From assembly GCA_964563135.1 (NCBI GenBank), contig CAZLWV010000020.1, forward strand, positions 7,579 to 71,578: 64,000 nt of DNA, in the 5' to 3' direction. This stretch comes from JAAYAY01 sp964563135 (GTDB taxonomy: Bacteria; Planctomycetota; Planctomycetia; Pirellulales; Thermoguttaceae). Of the stretch, positions 1 through 7,411 are shown piece after piece (positions within the stretch are counted from its first letter, which is position 1; every line of letters starts with the position of its first letter). The translations under genes and the position numbers were made by a program. The notes under the pieces were generated by a model. It did no database searches, was not told where the DNA came from, and was given only the letters and a program-made list of their open reading frames with translations.

Positions 1-516
1 AATGGAAATGGTCGGTCGGATCAGACGGTGCCCCTCCACCCGTTTGACATTGATCGAGAAACTTGGCGAGCTGTAGCTCTTCTGAGTCCGCAGGATGTTG
101 TAGACAATCCTGTCGACGGCGTCGACGATCGTCTGCTGGGCCCCATTTCTTCCCCAGGAGACCGCCAGATCGGTCAGCCATACGGTGCCCAGACTGAGGG
201 CAAAGGCGACCATCACGGCAGGCCAGATGACCGTCCACGGAGAAATTCCCTGGGCTTTCAACGCGATCACTTCATTGGAGCCCGACATACGGGAGTAGAC
301 GCTGGTCGTCGCCAGCAGGAGGGTCACCGGCAGGGCAACACTCAGGGCAAACGGAACGGTATACGGCACAAGCTGGATAATCTGCGCAGGCGGCAAACTG
401 TACCGGCGAGCCAACTGGGAAATGAAGGCGATCAGGATTACCGGCGTGAGCGCAAACAGGCCCAGCACAAAGATCTTCGTCAGCTCAATGAGGATGTAGC
501 GGGTTAGAATTCGCAT
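1..516 (-). CDS. LptF/LptG-family permease, 3' end cut by window edge
   Basis: The reverse strand is open from an ATG at 516 to the window edge, giving 172 codons of a protein that continues outside. The N-terminus starts MRILTRYILIELTK, followed by a hydrophobic segment (about residues 15-32), a second hydrophobic stretch (about 50-75) and a third (about 95-115). The sequence RMSGSNEVIALKAQGISPW is the characteristic cytoplasmic loop of the YjgP/YjgQ family. These permeases form the inner-membrane part of the Lpt complex that extracts lipopolysaccharide or a related lipid for transport to the outer membrane. I cannot tell LptF from LptG from this part. It is transcribed divergently from the isomerase-like gene at 738. 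Family assignment is firm. Confidence 0.85.
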   Translation of the reverse strand, partial: MRILTRYILIELTKIFVLGLFALTPVILIAFISQLARRYSLPPAQIIQLVPYTVPFALSVALPVTLLLATTSVYSRMSGSNEVIALKAQGISPWTVIWPAVMVAFALSLGTVWLTDLAVSWGRNGAQQTIVDAVDRIVYNILRTQKSYSSPSFSINVKRVEGHRLIRPTISI

Positions 517-737
517 GGGGCGGTAGTGTCGCACTGTTCCCACTCGGCGGTCAAGATCAGTTGATACTTGCCCCCCTCGCACTTGACGGCCCGGCCCCCG
601 GCACGGGACAGCGATTTCGAGCGATTCCTTTACAGGAAACCTGCGATTTCGCATACTACCATGCACTTCCAGGCCGATCGCCGGCCTGATGACAACTAAA
701 CTACAGAATCTACGAGACTTATGAACTGTGGGTTCAC

Positions 738-1580
738 TTGGCAACTCGCTTGGAGCCATCGCGGATGGTCCGATTGTCGCTGAATGAAACGACGACCTTC
801 CGCTGGTCGTTTGAAGAAGACGTGCTCAACTACTCCGCTGCGGGTATTCCCGCAATCGGAGTGTGGCGGCATAAACTGTCAGATTGCGGCGAGCAGAAGG
901 CGGCCGAGTTGCTGGAAGAGACGGGATTGGCAGTCTCGCACCTGCATTGGGCGGGCGGATTCACGGGCTCCGACGGGCGCAGCTTCCGGGCATCGGTCGA
1001 CGACGCCCTTGAGGCCCTCCGCACCGCCCAAAATCTGCGCACGAAGTGTGTGGTGCTCTACAGCGGGGCCAGGGCCGGGCACACGCTCAACCACGCCCGG
1101 CGGTTGATGAAGGAAGCGCTCAAGGAGCTGGCGCCCGTTGCGGCCGAACTGGGACTGTATCTGGCCATCGAACCGATGCATCCGGGCTGCGCCAAGGATT
1201 TCACCTTCCTGACCAGCCTCCGCGACACCATCGAACTGTGCGACACGGTGGGGAGCGGTGCGGTAAAATTGTTGTACGACACCTATCATCTGGGGTTCGA
1301 GAAAGACTGCGTCGAGCAGGTTGCCGGGCTGGCCGACCGCGTGGCGCTGGTGCAACTGGGCGATGGCCGGCAACCGCCGGCGGTCGAGCAGTCTCGCTGT
1401 CGTCTGGGCGACGGTATTATTCCCGTCGGCGAGATTGTCCGCGAGTTCCTCAAGGCGGGATACGGGGGCGATTTCGACGTGGAACTGATCGGTGAAGAGA
1501 TCGAGACGATCGACTATCGCCAGTTGCTGGAACATGCTATGCAGGCCTTCCAGCAATACGTTGTGGCGGCGCGCCCCTGA
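738..1580 (+). CDS. sugar phosphate isomerase/epimerase-like TIM-barrel protein
   Basis: 280 residues matching the xylose isomerase-like / AP endonuclease family 2 barrel. Visible family features are the strand motif ending in AIEPMHP (metal-ligand Glu), LLYDTYHLG (metal-ligand Asp and His) and a C-terminal DVELIGEE (last metal-ligand Glu). Members isomerise or epimerise sugars, inosose or hydroxypyruvate; the substrate cannot be read from sequence. The start used is a TTG at 738; an in-frame ATG at 765 would remove nine residues and begin at MVRLSLNE, which is equally plausible and arguably better because the barrel begins just after it. It is cytoplasmic, with no signal peptide. It lies about 100 bp upstream of the GGQ protein on the same strand. 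Confidence 0.8.
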   Translation: MATRLEPSRMVRLSLNETTTFRWSFEEDVLNYSAAGIPAIGVWRHKLSDCGEQKAAELLEETGLAVSHLHWAGGFTGSDGRSFRASVDDALEALRTAQNLRTKCVVLYSGARAGHTLNHARRLMKEALKELAPVAAELGLYLAIEPMHPGCAKDFTFLTSLRDTIELCDTVGSGAVKLLYDTYHLGFEKDCVEQVAGLADRVALVQLGDGRQPPAVEQSRCRLGDGIIPVGEIVREFLKAGYGGDFDVELIGEEIETIDYRQLLEHAMQAFQQYVVAARP

Positions 1581-1678
1581 AAGCGCACAGCAGGGGCGGC
1601 CGGCGTCAGGGCACTCGCCCGCTCGATCGCCCCTCGTTGGACGCGTCCAAATCGTGGTTCTGAGACAGGTTTCTGGTC

Positions 1679-2098
1679 ATGCTGGTCGTCAATTCGCAGG
1701 TCCGCATTCCTCTGCGGGAATTCCGATTCACGTTTGCGCGGAGCCCCGGACCGGGAGGGCAGAACGTCAACAAGGTCAATTCCAAGGCCACGCTCCACTG
1801 GAACGTGAGCCAATCGACGAGCCTTCCCGAGGCTGTGCAGGAGCGATTTCTCAGCGCCCATCGCAGCCGCATCAATCACCAGGGCGAGGTCTTCCTGTCC
1901 AGTTCGCGGTTTCGCGACCAGGGGCGCAACGTGGCCGATTGCCTGGAGAAACTCCGTGCCATGGTGGCCGCGGTCGCCGTCGCGCGGCCGCCGCGGAAGA
2001 AGACCAAACCCTCCGCCGGTGCAAAACACCGGCGGCTGGAGGACAAACGTCGCCAGGGCGACAGAAAACGCATGCGAAGGGCGCCCGCCGGGGAGTAG
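1679..2098 (+). CDS. arfB: ArfB-like peptidyl-tRNA hydrolase (GGQ domain)
   Basis: 139 residues. The GGQ motif at residues 26-28 lies in RSPGPGGQNVNKVNSKA, the signature of class I release-factor catalytic domains. There is no codon-recognition domain. The C-terminus is strongly basic (RRLEDKRRQGDRKRMRR), as in ArfB/YaeJ, where the tail enters the empty mRNA channel of a stalled ribosome and the GGQ loop hydrolyses the peptidyl-tRNA. Length matches the family (about 140 residues). The ATG at 1679 starts directly at the conserved domain. The protein is cytoplasmic and ribosome-associated. It precedes the UVR-motif gene on the same strand with a gap of about 75 bp, so the two may be co-transcribed. 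Confidence 0.88.
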   Translation: MLVVNSQVRIPLREFRFTFARSPGPGGQNVNKVNSKATLHWNVSQSTSLPEAVQERFLSAHRSRINHQGEVFLSSSRFRDQGRNVADCLEKLRAMVAAVAVARPPRKKTKPSAGAKHRRLEDKRRQGDRKRMRRAPAGE

Positions 2099-2174
2099 CC
2101 GCGAAGCGGTGCGGCAGAAGAGCCCGCACCCCTGCAGGTTTCGATTTGGCAGATTACGGACTGTTTGAGCAGAT

Positions 2175-2909
2175 ATGTCGTACGTTCGCGACCTTGACGA
2201 TATTCTCGGCCAGTGGCCCTTCCAACCACGGACCGTCAGCGCGCGGCTTGTGCGGGCCTCCGATGGACGCCAGGTGCTCCAGATGCGCGTGGATCTCGGT
2301 TTGCTTCAGATGGAGACCTCCGGACGTCCCGACGGGCGGAAGCCGGGCGGAGCGGAAACCTATCTGGACTGGCTTCTTCGGGAGAACTTTCACGAGGGAG
2401 ACCCCATCAGGCTGGGCGATGAGCAGCTTGAGGAGATCGAACGGGAACTCTCTCAGTTCGACCATCGCCGGGTCTGCTGGCTGGCAGTGCGAGCGTTTGA
2501 CCGGGCGGTGGCCGATGCCAACCATACCCTGGGTCTGCTCGATTTCCTGGAGCGCTGCGACGTCGACGAGGGCTGGAAACGTCAGCAGACCCAGCAGCGG
2601 GTTCTCGTGCTGTTCCATCGCACCCAGGCGGCGGCTCTGGCACATTTGGAGAAGGATGGTGCCGAGCCGGCCATCGAGGAGATCAACCGGGGCCTCTGTT
2701 CGATCGAGAACCTCAGCGAAGGAGGCGAGGAGAACTCGGGACCCGGCCGGATGGTCCACCAGCTTCGCCAGCTTCAGGACTGGATCCGCGGGCAATACCA
2801 GGTGGACCGTACTCTGGGAGAGCAATTGGCTGACGCCGTGGCCGCGGAGGAATACGAACGGGCGGCCAGGCTCCGCGACGAACTTGCCCGTCGCGAGCCG
2901 CCGAGGTAA
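2175..2909 (+). CDS. UvrB/UvrC-motif protein of unknown role
   Basis: 244 residues. The last 35 or so (LGEQLADAVAAEEYERAARL and the following RDELAR) form a UVR motif, the helical hairpin found in UvrB, UvrC, ClpC and McsA. The first half (VSARLVRASDGRQVLQMRVD, LGLLQMETSGRPDG) reads as a compact domain with conserved acidic and glycine turns but no catalytic motif that I recognise. The middle is helical, with a run of Asp/Glu and Gln. I recall proteins of this architecture as common hypotheticals in planctomycetes. The ATG at 2175 is the first good start. A role in protein quality control or DNA repair would be a guess based on the UVR motif alone. Confidence 0.75.
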   Translation: MSYVRDLDDILGQWPFQPRTVSARLVRASDGRQVLQMRVDLGLLQMETSGRPDGRKPGGAETYLDWLLRENFHEGDPIRLGDEQLEEIERELSQFDHRRVCWLAVRAFDRAVADANHTLGLLDFLERCDVDEGWKRQQTQQRVLVLFHRTQAAALAHLEKDGAEPAIEEINRGLCSIENLSEGGEENSGPGRMVHQLRQLQDWIRGQYQVDRTLGEQLADAVAAEEYERAARLRDELARREPPR

Positions 2910-2965
2910 GGAATGTTCAGCCCACGGTTGCCGCAACTTCGCAGCCGTCTCTTCCTGCCGTGATG

Positions 2966-2997
2966 CCGCCCGCCAGGAAACAGTCAGTCCTGGGCGG
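2966..2997. terminator. hairpin between convergent genes, possible bidirectional terminator
   Basis: CCAGGA (2973-2978) pairs with TCCTGG (2988-2993) across a 9-nt loop, and CCGC/GCGG can extend the stem past a small bulge. It lies between the UVR-motif gene (ends 2909) and the convergent sigma-54 activator (ends 3030). There is no T-run on either side, so intrinsic termination is uncertain. Confidence 0.35.
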
Positions 2998-3029
2998 AGC
3001 AATCCCGAGGATGCGGTGGACTGGCGTAT

Positions 3030-4652
3030 TCAGACCTGCATTGCCCGCAGCCGCCGCCACAGAGTGGCGGAACTGACGCCGAGAATCCTGGCCGCCTGCG
3101 TGCGGTTTCCCCCGACCGACTCGAGCACGGCTCGAATATGCCGCTCCTCCACCTCCCGCAGCGATTGGCCGCTGCCGATCGGCGCGTCCAGCGGGGCCCC
3201 CAGTGCCTGAACGATATTCACCGGCAGGTCGTCGGGGCGAATCACGCCGTCGCGGCACAGTACGGCAGCCCGCTCGAGCACATTCTCCAGCTCTCGCACA
3301 TTGCCGGGCCAGTTGTAGGAATTGAGGCAGTCCAGAGCCGTGGAATCCAGTCGAAGCTGCACCATCCCCAGGCGTGCAGCCGTCTTGGCGACCAGATGTC
3401 TGGCCAGCGATACGATGTCCTCACGCCGGTTGCGCAGCGGCGGAACCTCGATCTCGATCACTCCCAGACGGTAGTACAAATCCTCGCGAAAACGGCCCTC
3501 CTTCACCGCTTTCTTGATGTCTTTGTTGCTGGCCGCAATCACGCGGATGTCGACCTTGCGCGGCCGGTTCTCCCCCACGCGGACAATCTCGCGCTCCTGC
3601 AGCACCCGCAGCAATTTGGTCTGCATACTGGCAGACACGTCGCCGATCTCGTCCAGAAAGACCGTGCCGCCGTTGGCCTCTTCAAACAATCCCAGGCGGT
3701 CCCTCGACGCGCCCGTGAATGCCCCGGCCTTGTGGCCGAATAGCTCGCTTTCCAGCAGCGTTTCGGGAAGTGCCCCGCAGTTCACCGCCAGAAACGGGCC
3801 TTCGCAACGAGGCGAAACCCGGTGGATGTGCCTGGCAAGGACCTCCTTGCCCGTGCCGCTTTCGCCCGTGATGACCACCGACGTGTCGTGGCGCGCTACG
3901 CGTGAAGCAAACTCGATCACCTGCCTGTACGCGTTGCTGTGGACTTCAACCGGCGCTGCCCCAACCACCTTCTCCAGGCTGGCGATGCGGCGGCGTTGAC
4001 GGGCGATCTCCTTCATCTTCTCCTTCAGTTCCGCGGTCAGTCGCATGACGTGCCCGTGGATGTCGTCGGCGTGAAAGTACGACACGTATGGCTCGATCTC
4101 CTGCCCCCAGGAGGGCCGATCGCGTCCCACGGCCGAACACACACGATCCCCCTTCCCCCGGCACTTGTCCTCGACAAAGAACACCTCCAGCCCCGTACAG
4201 AAAGAGGCGTAGCCGCTGGCATACCCCACCATGGTCCAGCAGACGGGCTCAGTCGACTGCCCCAGTGCCAACCGCTGTTCGTCGGCCTCCGTGGAATCGT
4301 GCCAGGTGACCTCCATGTGGAACCGCCCGGCTGCCGGCTCCACCTCCAACGTCTTCACAGTGACCCGCGATACCCCCTGCAACGTGTGCATCCGCGGTCC
4401 TGCCCGGATCCAGTCCTCCACCGTGTCCCAGTGGAAGATCCGCTTCATCGCGGCCGCGTCGGCTCGCCCCCAGAAATTGCCGAATCGTGTCAGCAGCCGC
4501 CTCGCCTGCAACGGCCCAACCGTCTCCACAAGATCCTTGCGCAGTTGGGCCATCGCGTCCGACGAGTGGAGCACCAATCGCCGTCCGTGCAGGTCAAACC
4601 GTCCCTCCGAAAGATCCAACAGTTCCGCCAGCGCCAGCTCGTCGGCTTTCAT
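3030..4652 (-). CDS. sigma-54-dependent activator of the XylR/DmpR type
   Basis: 540 residues. Domains in order: a XylR_N-like sensor (about 5-110); a V4R-like module (about 125-190) with Cys152, Cys164 and Cys172; a linker helix (200-230); an AAA+ sigma-54 interaction domain with Walker A GESGTGKE (263-270), GAFTGA loop (about 310-315) and Walker B GGTVFLDEIGD; and a C-terminal Fis-type helix-turn-helix (about 495-540, QAARILGVSSATLWRRL). XylR-type proteins bind a small ligand through the N-terminal domain and remodel sigma-54 polymerase. The ATG at 4652 gives the full sensor. Two tandem inverted repeats begin 9 bp upstream of the start codon, and a -24/-12 promoter lies ahead of the divergent operon, so it probably controls that operon and itself. 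The ligand is unknown. Confidence 0.93.
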   Translation of the reverse strand: MKADELALAELLDLSEGRFDLHGRRLVLHSSDAMAQLRKDLVETVGPLQARRLLTRFGNFWGRADAAAMKRIFHWDTVEDWIRAGPRMHTLQGVSRVTVKTLEVEPAAGRFHMEVTWHDSTEADEQRLALGQSTEPVCWTMVGYASGYASFCTGLEVFFVEDKCRGKGDRVCSAVGRDRPSWGQEIEPYVSYFHADDIHGHVMRLTAELKEKMKEIARQRRRIASLEKVVGAAPVEVHSNAYRQVIEFASRVARHDTSVVITGESGTGKEVLARHIHRVSPRCEGPFLAVNCGALPETLLESELFGHKAGAFTGASRDRLGLFEEANGGTVFLDEIGDVSASMQTKLLRVLQEREIVRVGENRPRKVDIRVIAASNKDIKKAVKEGRFREDLYYRLGVIEIEVPPLRNRREDIVSLARHLVAKTAARLGMVQLRLDSTALDCLNSYNWPGNVRELENVLERAAVLCRDGVIRPDDLPVNIVQALGAPLDAPIGSGQSLREVEERHIRAVLESVGGNRTQAARILGVSSATLWRRLRAMQV

Positions 4653-4660
4653 TGCCAGCC

Positions 4661-4697
4661 TTTCAATTTGAAATACTGATATTTCATCTTGAAATAT
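4661..4697. promoter_or_regulatory. two tandem operator-like inverted repeats (TTTCA-N3-TGAAA)
   Basis: Site 1 spans 4661-4673 (TTTCA ATT TGAAA). Site 2 spans 4679-4697 and has 8-bp arms, ATATTTCA and TGAAATAT, around TCT. The centres (4667 and 4688) are 21 bp apart, two helical turns, so two activator dimers would sit on the same DNA face. The patch is AT-rich in GC-rich surroundings. It lies immediately upstream of the sigma-54 activator start codon (4652) and about 200 bp before the -24/-12 promoter. Most likely these are upstream activating sites for that activator, as in XylR/DmpR systems, where the sites also overlap the regulator's own promoter. The binding protein is inferred. Confidence 0.7.
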
Positions 4698-4890
4698 CCC
4701 CTCCGCTCCGTCAAGGCCGCGAGAGGTCCCCGGTCGGTTTTCCGAACTTTCGCCCTCCCTCGATCACCGCCAGCCCCCGCAAACCTCTCTTCCAGCCAGC
4801 CGGGTAGCTCTCCCAGGGGTTCTGAGCCCGTCTGGCCGGCAGGCTGGTCGATGCGGGGACCACGAAGAATCCTGTGTCCGCCATCCGGAT

Positions 4891-4906
4891 TGGCATGCAA
4901 CCTGCA
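4891..4906 (+). promoter_or_regulatory. sigma-54 (-24/-12) promoter of the M20-acetate kinase operon
   Basis: The sequence TGGCATG-N4-CTGCA has GG at 4892-4893 and GC at 4904-4905, separated by exactly 10 nt, against the consensus TGGCACG-N4-TTGCW (two mismatches, invariant GG and GC present). The expected transcription start is near 4916, leaving about 60 nt of leader before the ATG at 4977. A strong ribosome-binding site (GGAAGGAG, 4961-4968) lies in that leader. A sigma-54 activator gene is divergent next door. Confidence 0.65.
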
Positions 4907-4976
4907 CTGGCACTGTCACACCGGGTTGAGCATCTTCCCTGCCACACCCAGCCGCTTGACGGAAGGAGATCCCCAG

Positions 4977-6206
4977 ATGTATTCACTACTGGCTGCCAAG
5001 ACCCGAGGTATCGAAGCCGAGTCGTTGGCGTTTGCCCAGCAGCTTATCCAGACTCCGAGCCCGTCGCTCGAGGAACACCAGGTCGCCCGGCTCGTCGAGG
5101 AGCGTATGCGGTCGCTGGGCTACGAGAACGTGTTGGTCGACGACTATGGCAACGTGGTCGGCGTTCTGTCGGGGCGGGAGGGACACCCCACCGTCCTACT
5201 CAGCTCGCACATGGACACGGCCGATGCGGGGCAGCCTGCCGCCTGGAGTCGGTCCCCGCACAGCGGAGAGGTTCGCGACGGGGTGCTGTACGGCCTGGGT
5301 GCCTCCGACTGCAAGGCGGGCCTGGCAGCTCAGATCTATGCGGGCGCCGTGCTCAAACGCTCCTTGCTCCCGCTCAAGGGCAATGTGGTCGTCGCCGCCA
5401 CCGTGTCGGAGGAACAGGGAGGAAGCCTTGGTTTGCGGCATCTCATGCAGGACACCCTCCCCTCGATGGACCTCGAGCCCGATTTCGCCATCCTCGGCGA
5501 ACCGACCGGCCTTTCCATCTACTACGGTCATGACGGGTCGGCCGTGTTCGAGGTGCTGATCCAGGGGCCCGACAGTTTCCAGGTCAACGACGCCACGACT
5601 GCCGTGTTTGAGAGATTCCGCGACCAGTACCGCGCCCCCGGCGGCGCGGGGCAACTCGAATTCCAGGCCCTACATTCGCCCCAATTCCAGCAGCGCCCCG
5701 GGGCGTCGTCCGGCGTCATCAACGTTTGCCGGCGATTGCCGGATACCGAATCCATCCATGGCACGATCGAGCAAATTAAGCACGAAGCGCGGGCCGCGGC
5801 GGCATCGGTGGCGCACGTGGCCGTGGAGGTGACCGTCCGGCGCGAGCAGCGGCAACTCTACACCAAGCGCACCACGATCCTGGAGCAGCGGGTCGAGGCG
5901 TGGTCGCTTGATCCGTATCACCCGTTGATGACGCGAGCACGCCATGCGCTGGCGGCGGCAGGGTGCGAGGTCTCGTGCGGCAAGTTCCGGCTCCCTCGCC
6001 TGGGAATGGGAACCGCCGGAGGCGTGCTGGTCAGCCAGTTCAACGTGCCGGCGATCGCTTACGGCCCCGGCTCCGAAGATACCTGCCACGGGCCCAACGA
6101 ATCGGTCCCCATTGCCTTGGCCAGCCGGGCCATCTACGGTACGGCCGCCATCACCCATAGCCTGGTTGGAGTGCCCGTCTGCGGTTGGACACTCGACGAG
6201 ATATAG
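4977..6206 (+). CDS. M20-family metallopeptidase/deacylase
   Basis: 409 residues of the M20 (ArgE/DapE/YgeY-like) dizinc hydrolase family. Metal and catalytic residues are visible: His78 and Asp80 (SSHMD), Asp111 (GLGASDCKAG), the Glu145-Glu146 pair (SEEQGG), Glu175 (LGEPTG) and His371 (TCHGPNE). Such enzymes remove acyl groups or amino acids from amides, for example N-acetyl-amino acids; the substrate is unknown. The ATG at 4977 is chosen because a strong Shine-Dalgarno (GGAAGGAG) ends 8 nt upstream; the frame stays open farther upstream, but that part lacks family similarity and overlaps the -24/-12 promoter. The acetate kinase gene starts 2 bp after the stop, which suggests tight coupling. 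If the hydrolase releases acetate, the kinase could take it up; this is inference. Confidence 0.88.
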   Translation: MYSLLAAKTRGIEAESLAFAQQLIQTPSPSLEEHQVARLVEERMRSLGYENVLVDDYGNVVGVLSGREGHPTVLLSSHMDTADAGQPAAWSRSPHSGEVRDGVLYGLGASDCKAGLAAQIYAGAVLKRSLLPLKGNVVVAATVSEEQGGSLGLRHLMQDTLPSMDLEPDFAILGEPTGLSIYYGHDGSAVFEVLIQGPDSFQVNDATTAVFERFRDQYRAPGGAGQLEFQALHSPQFQQRPGASSGVINVCRRLPDTESIHGTIEQIKHEARAAAASVAHVAVEVTVRREQRQLYTKRTTILEQRVEAWSLDPYHPLMTRARHALAAAGCEVSCGKFRLPRLGMGTAGGVLVSQFNVPAIAYGPGSEDTCHGPNESVPIALASRAIYGTAAITHSLVGVPVCGWTLDEI

Positions 6207-6208
6207 CC

Positions 6209-7411
6209 ATGAATGTCCTCGTTTTCAATTGCGGAAGTTCGTCGCTCAAGTACCGCCTGATTGCCATGCCCGGCGAAAAGCAGCTCTCCAGCGGCGAGGC
6301 GCAGCGAATCGGACCGCCGACCGCCAGACCGTCGTGCCTGGTGTTGCACCGCGACGGGGGGCAGCATGAGACCCGCACCATTGCCATGCGGGACCACGCC
6401 GAGGCCCTCCAGCAGGTCGTCGGCGTGTTGCGAGAGACTCCCGACGCCATGCCCGATGTTATCGGGCATCGGCTCGTTAACGGCGGGCCTACGGTCAGCG
6501 AGCATTCCTTCATCGACGACTCCGTGCTGGAAGAACTCGTCGCCTGCCAGGACCTTGCGCCAATCCACAACCCCCCGGCGATCGCCACGATCAAGGCCTG
6601 CCGCGAGATGTTCCCCGGCCTGCCCCAGGTCGTCATTTCCGACACCGCCTATCACCGCACCATACCGCTGCACGCCCGGACCTACGCCCTCCCGCAACTG
6701 GTCAGCCGCGAAATGGGGATCCGCAAGTACGGCTATCATGGCATCAGCCACCAGTACGTGGTGACGGAGACTGCCAGGCTCATGAACGTCCCGCTCGACC
6801 GCTTCCGTGCCGTGAGCTGCCACCTCGGCAGCGGCGGCGCCAGCCTGTGTGCCGTTGTCGACGGCCGCTCGATCGACAACACCATGGGTTACTCGCCCCT
6901 CCAAGGCCTCATCATGAGCACCCGCTGCGGCGACCTGGATCCGGGGGTCACGCTCCGGCTGCTCGCAGATGCCGTGGGCGATCGAGCCGCCGTCGAGACC
7001 CGCCTCAACAACAAGAGCGGTGTCCTCGGCCTGTCCGGCCGATCGGCTGACATTCGTGATGCCATCGACTCCCCCGCCGGCCAGCCCGAAAGCGATCGCA
7101 ACCAGATGACCGCCCAGGTCTATCTGTGGCGTTTGAAGAAGTATCTCGGGGCATATCTGGCACTCGTCGGCCGAGCCCATGCCGTAATCTTCACCGACAC
7201 CATCGGCGAAACCGTACCCCGGGTCCGCGAAACCGTCTGCTCGGGCATGGACGTGTTCGGCATCGCGGTCGATCCCCATCGCAATGCCTCGGCCAAACCG
7301 CTGCCCGTTGACGTGGCCGAGCCCTCAAGCCCGGTCCGTGTGTGGGTTGTTGCCACCAATGAAGAAATCTCCATCGCCCGCTCAGTGTATCAAGTGACAT
7401 GCAAATCCTGA
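6209..7411 (+). CDS. ackA: acetate kinase-family enzyme (divergent AckA)
   Basis: 400 residues, the usual length for acetate/butyrate kinases of the ASKHA fold. The catalytic residues known from Methanosarcina AckA are all present: Asn in FNCGSSSLK, Arg in GHRLVNGG, Asp in SDTAYH, His in YGYHGISH, Arg in STRCGDLDP and Glu in TNEEISIA. Family positions that deviate are the His of the usual HGG (here NGG), CHLGNG (here CHLGSGG) and FTAGIGENS (here FTDTIGETV). It should interconvert an acyl phosphate and ATP with the free acid; acetate is the default substrate, but the changes leave room for another short acid. The ATG at 6209 lies 2 bp after the M20 stop. The 3' end overlaps the next gene by 13 bp. 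Cytoplasmic. Confidence 0.88.
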   Translation: MNVLVFNCGSSSLKYRLIAMPGEKQLSSGEAQRIGPPTARPSCLVLHRDGGQHETRTIAMRDHAEALQQVVGVLRETPDAMPDVIGHRLVNGGPTVSEHSFIDDSVLEELVACQDLAPIHNPPAIATIKACREMFPGLPQVVISDTAYHRTIPLHARTYALPQLVSREMGIRKYGYHGISHQYVVTETARLMNVPLDRFRAVSCHLGSGGASLCAVVDGRSIDNTMGYSPLQGLIMSTRCGDLDPGVTLRLLADAVGDRAAVETRLNNKSGVLGLSGRSADIRDAIDSPAGQPESDRNQMTAQVYLWRLKKYLGAYLALVGRAHAVIFTDTIGETVPRVRETVCSGMDVFGIAVDPHRNASAKPLPVDVAEPSSPVRVWVVATNEEISIARSVYQVTCKS

